Source: Thermodesulfovibrio sp. (GTDB taxonomy: Bacteria > Nitrospirota > Thermodesulfovibrionia > Thermodesulfovibrionales > JdFR-85). Taken from it: DNA of 30,208 nucleotides. Below, piece by piece: positions 23,984-30,208 of the stretch; position 1 is the first letter of the stretch; every line of letters starts with the position of its first letter. The stretch covers positions 1-30,208 of the forward strand of contig JALUAR010000280.1 in NCBI GenBank assembly GCA_027050975.1, written 5' to 3'. A program made the translations under genes and the position numbers. The notes beneath the pieces are model-generated. The model saw only the letters and a list, made by a program, of their open reading frames with translations, was not told the origin of the DNA and made no database searches.

Positions 23984-26629
23984 TTATGCAACCATCTCTG
24001 CTGCCACTGTCTTCTCAAAAACAATCTTTCCATCCCGATAATCAACCTCTACCACATCGCCCTCTTCGTATTTGCCTTCCAGCAGGTATTTGGCAAGGGG
24101 ATTGAGGACCTCTTTCTGTATCACCCTCTTCAGGGGTCTTGCACCGTAAACAGGATCGTAGCCTACTTCAGCAAGATACTCCTTGGCTGCATCTGTAAGC
24201 ACAATATCAATCTTCTTATCCTTCAGATACTTCTTCATCCTGTTAATCTGAATCTCCACTATGTCCTTCAGGAGATCCTTGGTCAGAGGATTGAATATGA
24301 TTATCTCGTCAACCCTGTTAAGAAACTCGGGACGGAAGAACGCCTTCAGATCCTCCATTATCTTTGCTTTCAGCTCCTGATCATCGTTTTCACTCCAGTG
24401 TTCTGCGGGAGCAGCCTCTCTCTTTTCAAGCATCTCCTGGATATGGGCACTTCCGATATTTGATGTCATAATCACCACTGTATTTCTGAAATCTACGGTT
24501 CTGCCCTTACCATCGGTAAGACGGCCGTCATCCAGTAGCTGTAGCAACACATTGAAGACCTCAGGATGTGCCTTCTCTATCTCATCAAAGAGCACAACTG
24601 AGTATGGCCTTCTTCTTACAGCCTCGGTAAGCTGACCACCCTCTTCGTAGCCAACATAGCCCGGAGGTGCACCGATAAGCCTCGAGACAGTGTGTCGCTC
24701 CTGATACTCGGACATATCTATTCTCACCAGTGCATTTTCATCATCAAAGAGAAACTCTGCCAGTGCCTTTGCCAGCTCTGTTTTACCCACACCAGTAGGA
24801 CCAAGGAAGATAAAGGAGCCTATCGGTCTGTTAGGGTCCTGAATACCTGCCCTTGCCCTCCTGATGGCATCAGACACTGCCTGTATAGCCTCATCCTGGC
24901 CTACTACTCTCATTCTGAGTCTTTCTTCCATATGCAGGAGCTTTTGTGTTTCACCCTCGAGCATCTTGCTTACAGGTATGCCAGTCCATTTAGAGACCAC
25001 CTCTGCAATATCCTCCTCATCAACCTCCTCTTTAAGCATTCTTCTGCGATACTTGAACTCCTCGAGCTTTTTGTTTGCCTCCTCAAGCTGTTTCTGCAGC
25101 TCAATCAGCCTGCCATATTTCAGTTCAGCTGCCTTGTTCAGATCCCCTTCACGCTCAGCCTTCTCAGCCTCTACCTTCGTCTGCTCAATCTGCTCCTTCA
25201 GCTGCCTTATGTTCTGGATAACCTCCTTCTCTGCAAGCCACTGTGCCCTCAGGGCAGCCCTCTTTTCTTCGAGTTCAGCTATCTCCTTCTGGAGCTTTTC
25301 AAGCTTCTCCTTTGCATCCCTGGAGTCATCCTTCATAACGGCCTGCTTTTCTATCTCAAGCTGTCTGAGTCTCCTTTCAATCTCATCCAGCTCAACAGGC
25401 ATACTGTCAATCTCCATCCTCAACCTTGCAGCCGCCTCGTCAATGAGGTCAATGGCCTTGTCAGGAAGAAAACGGTCGGTTATGTATCTGTTAGAAAGCA
25501 CTGCCGCTGCCACAAGAGCAGAGTCCTTTATCTTCACACCATGGTGAACCTCATATCTCTCCTTAAGCCCTCTGAGTATGGAGATAGTATCCTCCACAGA
25601 GGGTTCACCAACATAAATAGGCTGGAATCTTCTTTCCAGAGCAGGGTCCTTTTCAATATACTTTCTGTATTCATCCACAGTAGTGGCACCAATGCAGCGG
25701 AGTTCACCCCTGGCAAGAGCCGGCTTAAGCATATTGGATGCATCTATTGCACCTTCGGCAGCACCTGCACCTACAAGGGTATGAAGCTCATCAATAAAGA
25801 GAATGATTCTACCCTCTGCCTGCTCAATCTCCTTCAGCACAGCCTTAAGCCTCTCTTCAAACTCACCCCTGAACTTGGAACCTGCAATAAGGGCACCCAT
25901 GTCAAGGGCAATCACCCTTTTGTCCTTTAGTGGTTCAGGCACATCACCTGCAACAATTCTCTGAGCAAGCCCTTCTACGATCGCTGTCTTACCAACGCCA
26001 GGGTCTCCGATCAGCACAGGATTGTTTTTCGTCCTCCGGGCAAGCACCTGCATTACCCTTCGGATCTCTTCATCCCTGCCTATTACAGGATCCAGCTTTC
26101 CCTTGCTTGCAAGCTCGGTAAGGTCACGGGCATACCTTTTAAGCGCCTGATATTTCTCCTCCGGGTTGGGATCAGTAACTCTCTGGGAACCCCTTATCTG
26201 CTGCATCACCTCCAGGATTCTATCCTCGGTAACATTGTATCGCTGAAGAAGAGATGATGCCGGTCCACCCTCTTTCACAATGCCAAGAAGAATGTGTTCA
26301 GTGCTCACATACTCATCCTGGAGATGCCCTGCCTGAGCCCATGCCTCTTCAAAGACCTTCTTCAGCCTTGGTGAGACATAAATCTGCCCAAGCGGGGTTG
26401 CACCCATAACCTTTGGAAATTTATCTATCTCACTCTCAATGTCCTTTTTCACAAGGTTGATATCAATCCCCATTGACTGAAGCAACTGTACAGGAATACC
26501 CTCATCATCGGAAAGCAAAGCAAGCAATAGGTGCTCTGGCTGAAGCTCCTGATTGCCCTTACCTTCGGCAATCCTCTGGGCCTCCTGAAGGGCCTCCTGG
26601 GATTTTATCGTCAATTTATCCATTCTCAT
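23984..26629 (-). CDS. clpB: ATP-dependent disaggregase ClpB
   Basis: ClpB is a hexameric AAA+ machine that, with DnaK and DnaJ, extracts proteins from aggregates. The 881-residue length is usual. Order: N-terminal Clp repeat (1-150), AAA1 with Walker A GDPGVGKT (208-215) and Walker B FIDELHTL, then the long coiled-coil middle domain (~400-530) that distinguishes ClpB from ClpA/ClpC. AAA2 follows with Walker A GPTGVGKT (610-617) and pore loop GYVGYEEGG. No ClpP-binding IGL-type loop was seen. ATG 26629 has AAAGGAGG 7 bases upstream. It follows hspR by 64 bases. Confidence 0.98.
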   Translation of the reverse strand: MRMDKLTIKSQEALQEAQRIAEGKGNQELQPEHLLLALLSDDEGIPVQLLQSMGIDINLVKKDIESEIDKFPKVMGATPLGQIYVSPRLKKVFEEAWAQAGHLQDEYVSTEHILLGIVKEGGPASSLLQRYNVTEDRILEVMQQIRGSQRVTDPNPEEKYQALKRYARDLTELASKGKLDPVIGRDEEIRRVMQVLARRTKNNPVLIGDPGVGKTAIVEGLAQRIVAGDVPEPLKDKRVIALDMGALIAGSKFRGEFEERLKAVLKEIEQAEGRIILFIDELHTLVGAGAAEGAIDASNMLKPALARGELRCIGATTVDEYRKYIEKDPALERRFQPIYVGEPSVEDTISILRGLKERYEVHHGVKIKDSALVAAAVLSNRYITDRFLPDKAIDLIDEAAARLRMEIDSMPVELDEIERRLRQLEIEKQAVMKDDSRDAKEKLEKLQKEIAELEEKRAALRAQWLAEKEVIQNIRQLKEQIEQTKVEAEKAEREGDLNKAAELKYGRLIELQKQLEEANKKLEEFKYRRRMLKEEVDEEDIAEVVSKWTGIPVSKMLEGETQKLLHMEERLRMRVVGQDEAIQAVSDAIRRARAGIQDPNRPIGSFIFLGPTGVGKTELAKALAEFLFDDENALVRIDMSEYQERHTVSRLIGAPPGYVGYEEGGQLTEAVRRRPYSVVLFDEIEKAHPEVFNVLLQLLDDGRLTDGKGRTVDFRNTVVIMTSNIGSAHIQEMLEKREAAPAEHWSENDDQELKAKIMEDLKAFFRPEFLNRVDEIIIFNPLTKDLLKDIVEIQINRMKKYLKDKKIDIVLTDAAKEYLAEVGYDPVYGARPLKRVIQKEVLNPLAKYLLEGKYEEGDVVEVDYRDGKIVFEKTVAAEMVA

Positions 26630-26683
26630 ATTCTTACCTCCTTTTTTTGGTTTATTTGAATCCGTGAATCAAACCGGTTATCG

Positions 26684-26710
26684 AGATACTCTCTTATTCA
26701 GAGAGTATCT
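26684..26710 (-). repeat. 10-bp perfect hairpin across the hspR stop codon
   Basis: AGATACTCTC (26684-26693) and GAGAGTATCT (26701-26710) are perfect arms with a 7-base loop that contains the hspR TAA. There is no T-tract on the clpB side, so simple termination is unlikely. An mRNA-stability, processing or operator role before clpB is possible. Confidence 0.5.
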
Positions 26711-27038
26711 TCTTTATCCTTTTCTGGAACTCGCTTCTAACGTCATCCTCCAGGCAGCGCAGCATCATCTCTATCTCCCTCTGAAGCGCTATCATCCGCT
26801 CGCGCATCCTCAAGATAATGTCCACACCCGCTTTGTTAACACCGAGATCCCTGGTGAGTTCCAGAATCAACGAGAGCCTCTCCAGATCCTCCTCCGAGTA
26901 CAGCCGCTGCCTGTTGACCCTCTTGGGCCTTATAAGACCCTCTCTCTCATAGAGTCTGAGGGTCTGGGGATGAACTCCGAGCATATCAGCAACAACACTG
27001 ATCATATACAATGGCTGTTTTTTGTCTCTGTTTACCAT
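26694..27038 (-). CDS. hspR: HspR, MerR-family heat-shock repressor
   Basis: HspR represses chaperone genes by binding HAIR inverted repeats, with DnaK as co-repressor in Streptomyces. The 114-residue protein has the MerR winged helix near the N-terminus (YMISVVADMLGVHPQTLRLYEREGL, shown here across residues 11-35 in two helices) and a short coiled-coil tail with no metal-binding Cys. The start ATG overlaps the dnaJ end by 7 bases (ATGGTAA), so it is translationally coupled to dnaJ. A HAIR-like site lies in the promoter of this same operon, which suggests autoregulation. Confidence 0.93.
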   Translation of the reverse strand: MVNRDKKQPLYMISVVADMLGVHPQTLRLYEREGLIRPKRVNRQRLYSEEDLERLSLILELTRDLGVNKAGVDIILRMRERMIALQREIEMMLRCLEDDVRSEFQKRIKKILSE

Positions 27039-28126
27039 CGCCTGCTCACCAGCCTTTCCCTCGGGTTTTCTTTATAAAACCTCTCCATCTCTTTAATGAG
27101 TTCCTTGCCTTTACTGTCAAGGTTCTTGGGAACAACTATCTTTATATCTACATATTGGTCTCCCCTTCTACCTGTCTTTGGAGAAGGGAAGCCTTTCCCC
27201 TTCAGCTTGAAGCGCTGACCTCCCTGAGTACCAGGAGGAAGAGTCATCTTTGAGATTCCATCCAGCGTGGGCACCTCAATCTTTGCTCCCAGAGCAGCCT
27301 CAGGAACAGTCACAGGAACCTCCACATATATGTCATCTCCCTCACGCTTGAAGAACGGATGGGGGAGAACCTCTATTTCTATGTAGAGATCGCCTGGCGG
27401 ACCTCCTCCGCTTCCTGCCTCTCCCATGCCTCTCAGTTTAACCCTCGAGCCTGTATCCACACCAGGAGGAATCTTTACCTTAACAGTCTCTGTTTTGAGT
27501 ACCGTACCGCTACCTCTGCACTCAGGACATATCCTCAGGGCCTTCCGGCCTGTGCCACCACACTCAGGACAGGTCTGACTGATACTGAAAAACCCCTTTC
27601 TTGAGCTGATCTTTCCCGTTCCACCACAGGCACGGCAGTTCTCATAACTTTCAGCTCCCTTTCCACCGCAACGAGAGCATACGACATTGCGTGTTACAGT
27701 AATAGGTCTGGTTACTCCCGAGAATGCCTCTTCAAGAGATAAGGTCATTCTCATCACCAGATCAGCACCCTTCAGGGGTGCCTCTCTGAATGTGGTTCGT
27801 GTACCAAAGAGATCAGAGAAGAAGTCACCAAAACCACTGAAATCAAAGCCACTTGATGTAAAGTCATAGGCATTAAAGCCCTCAAACCCGGCACCTTCAA
27901 AGGCAGCATGGCCAAGGCGGTCATATTCGGCACGCTTTTTGGGATCTCCGAGCACATCATATGCCTCGTTGATCTCCTTGAATTTCTGCTCAGCCTCTTT
28001 ATTGCCCGGATTGAGATCGGGATGGTATTTTCGTGCAAGACGCCTGTATGCCTTCTTTATCTCTTCCTGAGATGCATCTTTGCTTACACCTAATATCTCA
28101 TAATAGTCCTTGACTCCCAAGGCCAT
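27032..28126 (-). CDS. dnaJ: Co-chaperone DnaJ
   Basis: DnaJ delivers substrates to DnaK and triggers its ATPase. The 364-residue protein has a J domain with HPD at 35-37 and a G/F-rich region (~75-115). The zinc domain has four CxxCxGxG repeats (cysteine pairs 150/153, 164/167, 186/189, 200/203), followed by C-terminal substrate-binding domains (KVKIPPGVDTGSRVKLRGMG). All type I features are intact. It heads the operon dnaJ-hspR-clpB-hsp20; dnaK and grpE are not adjacent. The GGAGGAGGT ribosome site is strong, and a consensus promoter with a HAIR-like operator precedes it. Confidence 0.97.
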   Translation of the reverse strand: MALGVKDYYEILGVSKDASQEEIKKAYRRLARKYHPDLNPGNKEAEQKFKEINEAYDVLGDPKKRAEYDRLGHAAFEGAGFEGFNAYDFTSSGFDFSGFGDFFSDLFGTRTTFREAPLKGADLVMRMTLSLEEAFSGVTRPITVTRNVVCSRCGGKGAESYENCRACGGTGKISSRKGFFSISQTCPECGGTGRKALRICPECRGSGTVLKTETVKVKIPPGVDTGSRVKLRGMGEAGSGGGPPGDLYIEIEVLPHPFFKREGDDIYVEVPVTVPEAALGAKIEVPTLDGISKMTLPPGTQGGQRFKLKGKGFPSPKTGRRGDQYVDIKIVVPKNLDSKGKELIKEMERFYKENPRERLVSRRW

Positions 28127-28151
28127 GGCACCTCCTCCTTAGTGTGTTTTT

Positions 28152-28180
28152 ATTATAACACTTGATAAGACTTTTGTCAA
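28152..28180 (-). promoter_or_regulatory. Consensus sigma-70 promoter of dnaJ-hspR-clpB-hsp20
   Basis: On the minus strand TTGACA (28180-28175), exactly 17 bases, TATAAT (28157-28152): both hexamers and the spacer are perfect. Such a strong promoter would need repression, and a HAIR-like site covers its -35 and most of the spacer. Confidence 0.85.
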
Positions 28181-28181
28181 G
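28161..28181. promoter_or_regulatory. HAIR-like HspR operator
   Basis: The 21-bp site on the minus strand is CTTGACA, seven bases, TATCAAG. The consensus HAIR is CTTGAGT-N7-ACTCAAG, so the outer five bases of each arm and the 7-7-7 layout match, while the inner two differ. It overlaps the -35 and spacer of the promoter, an ideal place for repression by the HspR encoded downstream. Confidence 0.7.
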
Positions 28182-28262
28182 TTTTTTGATTCGATTAGAG
28201 TAAAAGTGCTTACAATTCATATAGTTATATATCGGACGTATTCCTGATTCTTTTAACGAAGG

Positions 28263-29033
28263 TTAACTATTTGATCTTTCTGAAGAGGTCTCGCTCTGCT
28301 TGGGAAGGATCTCAAAGCAGCCGAATCCCTGGGAGTTCTTACTACCTATACCAGACTCGTAGGCAAGTCTCAAAAGCTCGGGGCTACCTTTAAGCCTGAA
28401 TCGTCCCATCCAGCCCTTGATAATAAATCCCTTATACTTGATAATCTTCTCATCGGTCTTTCTTACCCGTAGAGGCTCAATAGAGAATGCTTCGGAGGCA
28501 GGCCCTTTGCCGTACATTGCACTATACTTTTTTATAAGATTCCTCTTTATAAGTTCACCGAACTCGTCCTCCAGGGGAGTATAATAGTAAGTTTTCTTTC
28601 CTCCGTCCATACCCATTAAGGTACTGTATACGGTAACAGGGGAAAGCATCCTGATACTTATCTCCTCTCCTATGGGAGGAGTAAAGTGTACATTTACCGC
28701 CTCTAAAAAGACCCTGTTTTCGGCTATGGCAAACTCACCCTCCCGCACCATGTTCTCTGCAAGGCTTCTCAGGATATCATCCAAAGGAGAGGAGACAACT
28801 ATCCTGAAAGGAGGCTTGACCATCAGCCCCTCCTCCACAAGCCTGAACCTGCCGAGCACTCTTGAGAAGGTGAAAAGCTTAAATCGCCTCTTTTCATATC
28901 TGTAGCCTTCGTTGTGCAGGAACTCCGCAAGGGACTCATCAAGGTATCTGTAGATCAGCGCCTGGATATGCTGGTTGTAGTTAAGAGGCAGAACAACCGG
29001 TCCCTCCGCCACAAACTTAAAGGTCAGTCTCAT
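28263..29033 (-). CDS. cas6: CRISPR-associated endoribonuclease Cas6
   Basis: Cas6 cuts CRISPR precursor RNA within its repeats. The 256-residue protein aligns along its length with the Pyrococcus Cas6 pattern. PLNYNQHIQALIY near the N-terminus carries Y28, then H40 (EFLHNE) and K52 (FKLFTFS), matching the Tyr-His-Lys catalytic triad in order and approximate spacing. The C-terminal glycine-rich loop GIGSKNSQGFGCFEI is the family hallmark. ATG 29033 has AAGGA about 10 bases upstream. No other cas gene and no repeat array are in the window, so this is a solitary cas6 or the edge of a locus elsewhere. A divergent ERCC4 nuclease gene starts 77 bases away. Confidence 0.9.
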   Translation of the reverse strand: MRLTFKFVAEGPVVLPLNYNQHIQALIYRYLDESLAEFLHNEGYRYEKRRFKLFTFSRVLGRFRLVEEGLMVKPPFRIVVSSPLDDILRSLAENMVREGEFAIAENRVFLEAVNVHFTPPIGEEISIRMLSPVTVYSTLMGMDGGKKTYYYTPLEDEFGELIKRNLIKKYSAMYGKGPASEAFSIEPLRVRKTDEKIIKYKGFIIKGWMGRFRLKGSPELLRLAYESGIGSKNSQGFGCFEILPKQSETSSERSNS

Positions 29034-29046
29034 ATCAATAATATCC

Positions 29047-29075
29047 TTGCAATGTTATTTTAATCTTACTATACT
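29047..29075 (+). promoter_or_regulatory. Promoter of the ERCC4 gene, overlapping a divergent cas6 promoter
   Basis: TTGCAA (29047-29052), 17 bases, TATACT (29070-29075) faces the ERCC4 gene. On the minus strand TATAGT (29073-29068), with TTGATG 18 bases upstream, faces cas6. The two -10 elements overlap by four bases, so the two promoters likely compete. Confidence 0.5.
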
Positions 29076-29110
29076 AAATAGACTATCCTGTCATCAACCT
29101 TGATAGCAGA

Positions 29111-30181
29111 ATGGATAACACAGTCTGGATACTTGAAAGAACCGACAGTGAAAGATTCCCTTACAGGGTTACAATCAAAAAGGGAGAGGAGCCACTGCTC
29201 TGCCTACTTGTTCAGGACAGATGGCCCGGCCAGAAAGGCAACATCTTCTGCATAAGAGCAGAGGATACACCGGAAAGCATCACAGAGGAGATAGAGCGAG
29301 TACCCGTAGTATCTTTAAAGCGTTTCGGCAAAAGGCTGGCTGTTGTGCTTGACAGGGCAAGAAACAAAAGATGCGATTTCCTGTTTCTTAAAAAAAGATA
29401 CAAAACAAAAGAGGGCGAATTCGAGCAGATATTCTGGCGCACCGAGCAGGCATTAAAGACAAGAAGACCTAAAGTAAAGCTTTCTACATATTCAAGAAGC
29501 AAACCATTAAATATTATTATAGACACAGATGAAAAATATCCATGGACCTTTGCTCATAACAATGTCTCAAGGGAAAAGCTACCAGTAGGAGACTATGCTT
29601 TAAAGGATGAACATGGCATACTGGCTGTTATAGAAAGAAAGACCTTCGACAATATGCGTGCAGAATTTGGCAGGATGGCGGCCTTTCATCAACAGCTAAC
29701 CGAACTTGAGGCTTACAGGTACTCAGCCTTGGTGATTGAAGCAAACTATTCCGATTTTCTCAATCCCGAGAAAATGACATTTTACTCACCTTTCTTTGCC
29801 GCTAAGGCAATTGCAGAGCTTCATGCCCTTCATCCCGGTCTTACCATTGTTTTTGCCGGCAATAGAAAACTTGCCATGCAATGGACAATGAGCTTCTTTC
29901 ATGCAATTGTCTCTCAAGAAGAGGATACGCCTCATCTTAAGGTTGCTGAGGTGCTGGAAAAATACGGCACTCCGCCAGAAAGCAGAGGCGGAAGCTATTT
30001 TGAGGTAAGACAGAAGGTGCTGAATGAACTGTCTGAGGTGTTTAGCTTTTCTGCTTTGAGGGAAATATTTTCCGATATTCCGGAAAACACCATAAGGCGT
30101 GTACTTAACGATCTGAAAAAGGAGGGAGCCCTTATCTGTACAGGAAGAGGGAAAAACGCCCGCTGGCAGAGGTTAAAATAA
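29111..30181 (+). CDS. ERCC4-domain nuclease with C-terminal winged helix
   Basis: The 356-residue protein carries an XPF/Mus81-type (ERCC4) nuclease core. IIDTDEK has D138, LPVGDYAL spans ~157-164, and the catalytic VIERKTFD has E175, R176, K177 and D180, the ERKxxxD signature. Eukaryotic and archaeal relatives cut branched or flapped DNA. The first ~115 residues are a separate region I do not recognise. The last ~75 (from LKVAEVLEKYG) resemble a winged helix (TIRRVLNDLKKEGALICTGRGKNARWQRL, split here over helix and wing). No helicase domain or helix-hairpin-helix is seen. ATG 29111 lacks a good ribosome site. The neighbour is divergent cas6; DNA cleavage is a family-based inference. Confidence 0.85.
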   Translation: MDNTVWILERTDSERFPYRVTIKKGEEPLLCLLVQDRWPGQKGNIFCIRAEDTPESITEEIERVPVVSLKRFGKRLAVVLDRARNKRCDFLFLKKRYKTKEGEFEQIFWRTEQALKTRRPKVKLSTYSRSKPLNIIIDTDEKYPWTFAHNNVSREKLPVGDYALKDEHGILAVIERKTFDNMRAEFGRMAAFHQQLTELEAYRYSALVIEANYSDFLNPEKMTFYSPFFAAKAIAELHALHPGLTIVFAGNRKLAMQWTMSFFHAIVSQEEDTPHLKVAEVLEKYGTPPESRGGSYFEVRQKVLNELSEVFSFSALREIFSDIPENTIRRVLNDLKKEGALICTGRGKNARWQRLK

Positions 30182-30208
30182 CCTGTTTGGGTTATAATAA
30201 TATTAGTG

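Noticed and set aside
24692..25930. 412-codon open frame opposite clpB
   Set aside because: It lies wholly antisense to the conserved AAA+ gene, is composed of Leu/Cys/Ser-rich low-information sequence, and has no domain signature.
26652..26679. TTTGA-N9-TCAAA inverted repeat before clpB as a second HspR site
   Set aside because: The arm spacing is 9, not the 11 of HAIR, and the terminal bases differ; it could be chance in AT-rich sequence.
28127..29110. CRISPR repeats near cas6
   Set aside because: Flanks of cas6 were read for 25-40-base repeats with regular spacing; none was found in the window.

Overview
The window looks like ordinary chromosome of a Gram-negative, probably anaerobic or microaerophilic bacterium. 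The best guess is Nitrospirota or a neighbouring deep-branching phylum such as Desulfobacterota or Aquificota. This is inferred from an Fe-S-type PurF, atpB-atpE split from the rest of the ATP synthase genes, a c-subunit with a signal peptide, a periplasmic c-type haem sensor on an HD-GYP protein, a dnaJ-hspR-clpB-hsp20 cluster and an archaeal-looking Cas6. No rRNA, tRNA, insertion sequence, prophage or CRISPR array was seen. No gene-free gap exceeds about 300 bases.

Layout. 1-994 is the 3' part of purF. 1133-2315 is a complete unit of strong promoter, atpB, atpE and intrinsic terminator. 2405-3028 is a metallo-beta-lactamase-fold hydrolase, convergent with a LysM protein (3025-4002) that follows a thioredoxin-reductase-like gene (4127-5086). 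5333-7368 holds a sigma-54 promoter and a membrane haem-c/HAMP/GAF/HD-GYP protein. From 18488 down to 7363 nearly everything reads leftward: pstS, pstC, pstA, pstB, phoU, a UvrD-like helicase, an unknown membrane protein, a lone DppC-type permease, a HAD phosphatase, cdd, argJ and ridA. Many of these junctions overlap or nearly touch. 18549-18701 is a small four-cysteine protein upstream of pstS. 18846-20439 is a DUF47-pit pair on the other strand. 20442-23308 carries phoB, phoR and an amidohydrolase leftward. 23448-28126 is the heat-shock cluster dnaJ-hspR-clpB-hsp20. 28263-29033 is cas6, divergent from an ERCC4-type nuclease gene (29111-30181).

The phosphate block is the most coherent system. 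It has the high-affinity transporter (PstSCAB), its signalling partner PhoU, the PhoR-PhoB two-component pair and the low-affinity Pit transporter with its PhoU-like partner. Sequence between the two transport systems contains Pho-box-like direct repeats with an exact 11-bp period. There are four copies before pstS and two before the small cysteine protein, which makes that unrecognised protein a candidate Pho-regulon member. The heat-shock cluster has a textbook -35/-10 promoter with a HAIR-like HspR operator lying over its -35, and the operon encodes HspR, so an autoregulated stress operon is likely.

Most genes are recognisable housekeeping families. The less ordinary items are the four-cysteine protein, the sigma-54-driven haem/HD-GYP protein, the Na+-type signature of the c-subunit, the reductase with a degenerate NADPH site, the palindromic operator before the LysM gene, and the cas6/ERCC4 divergent pair.
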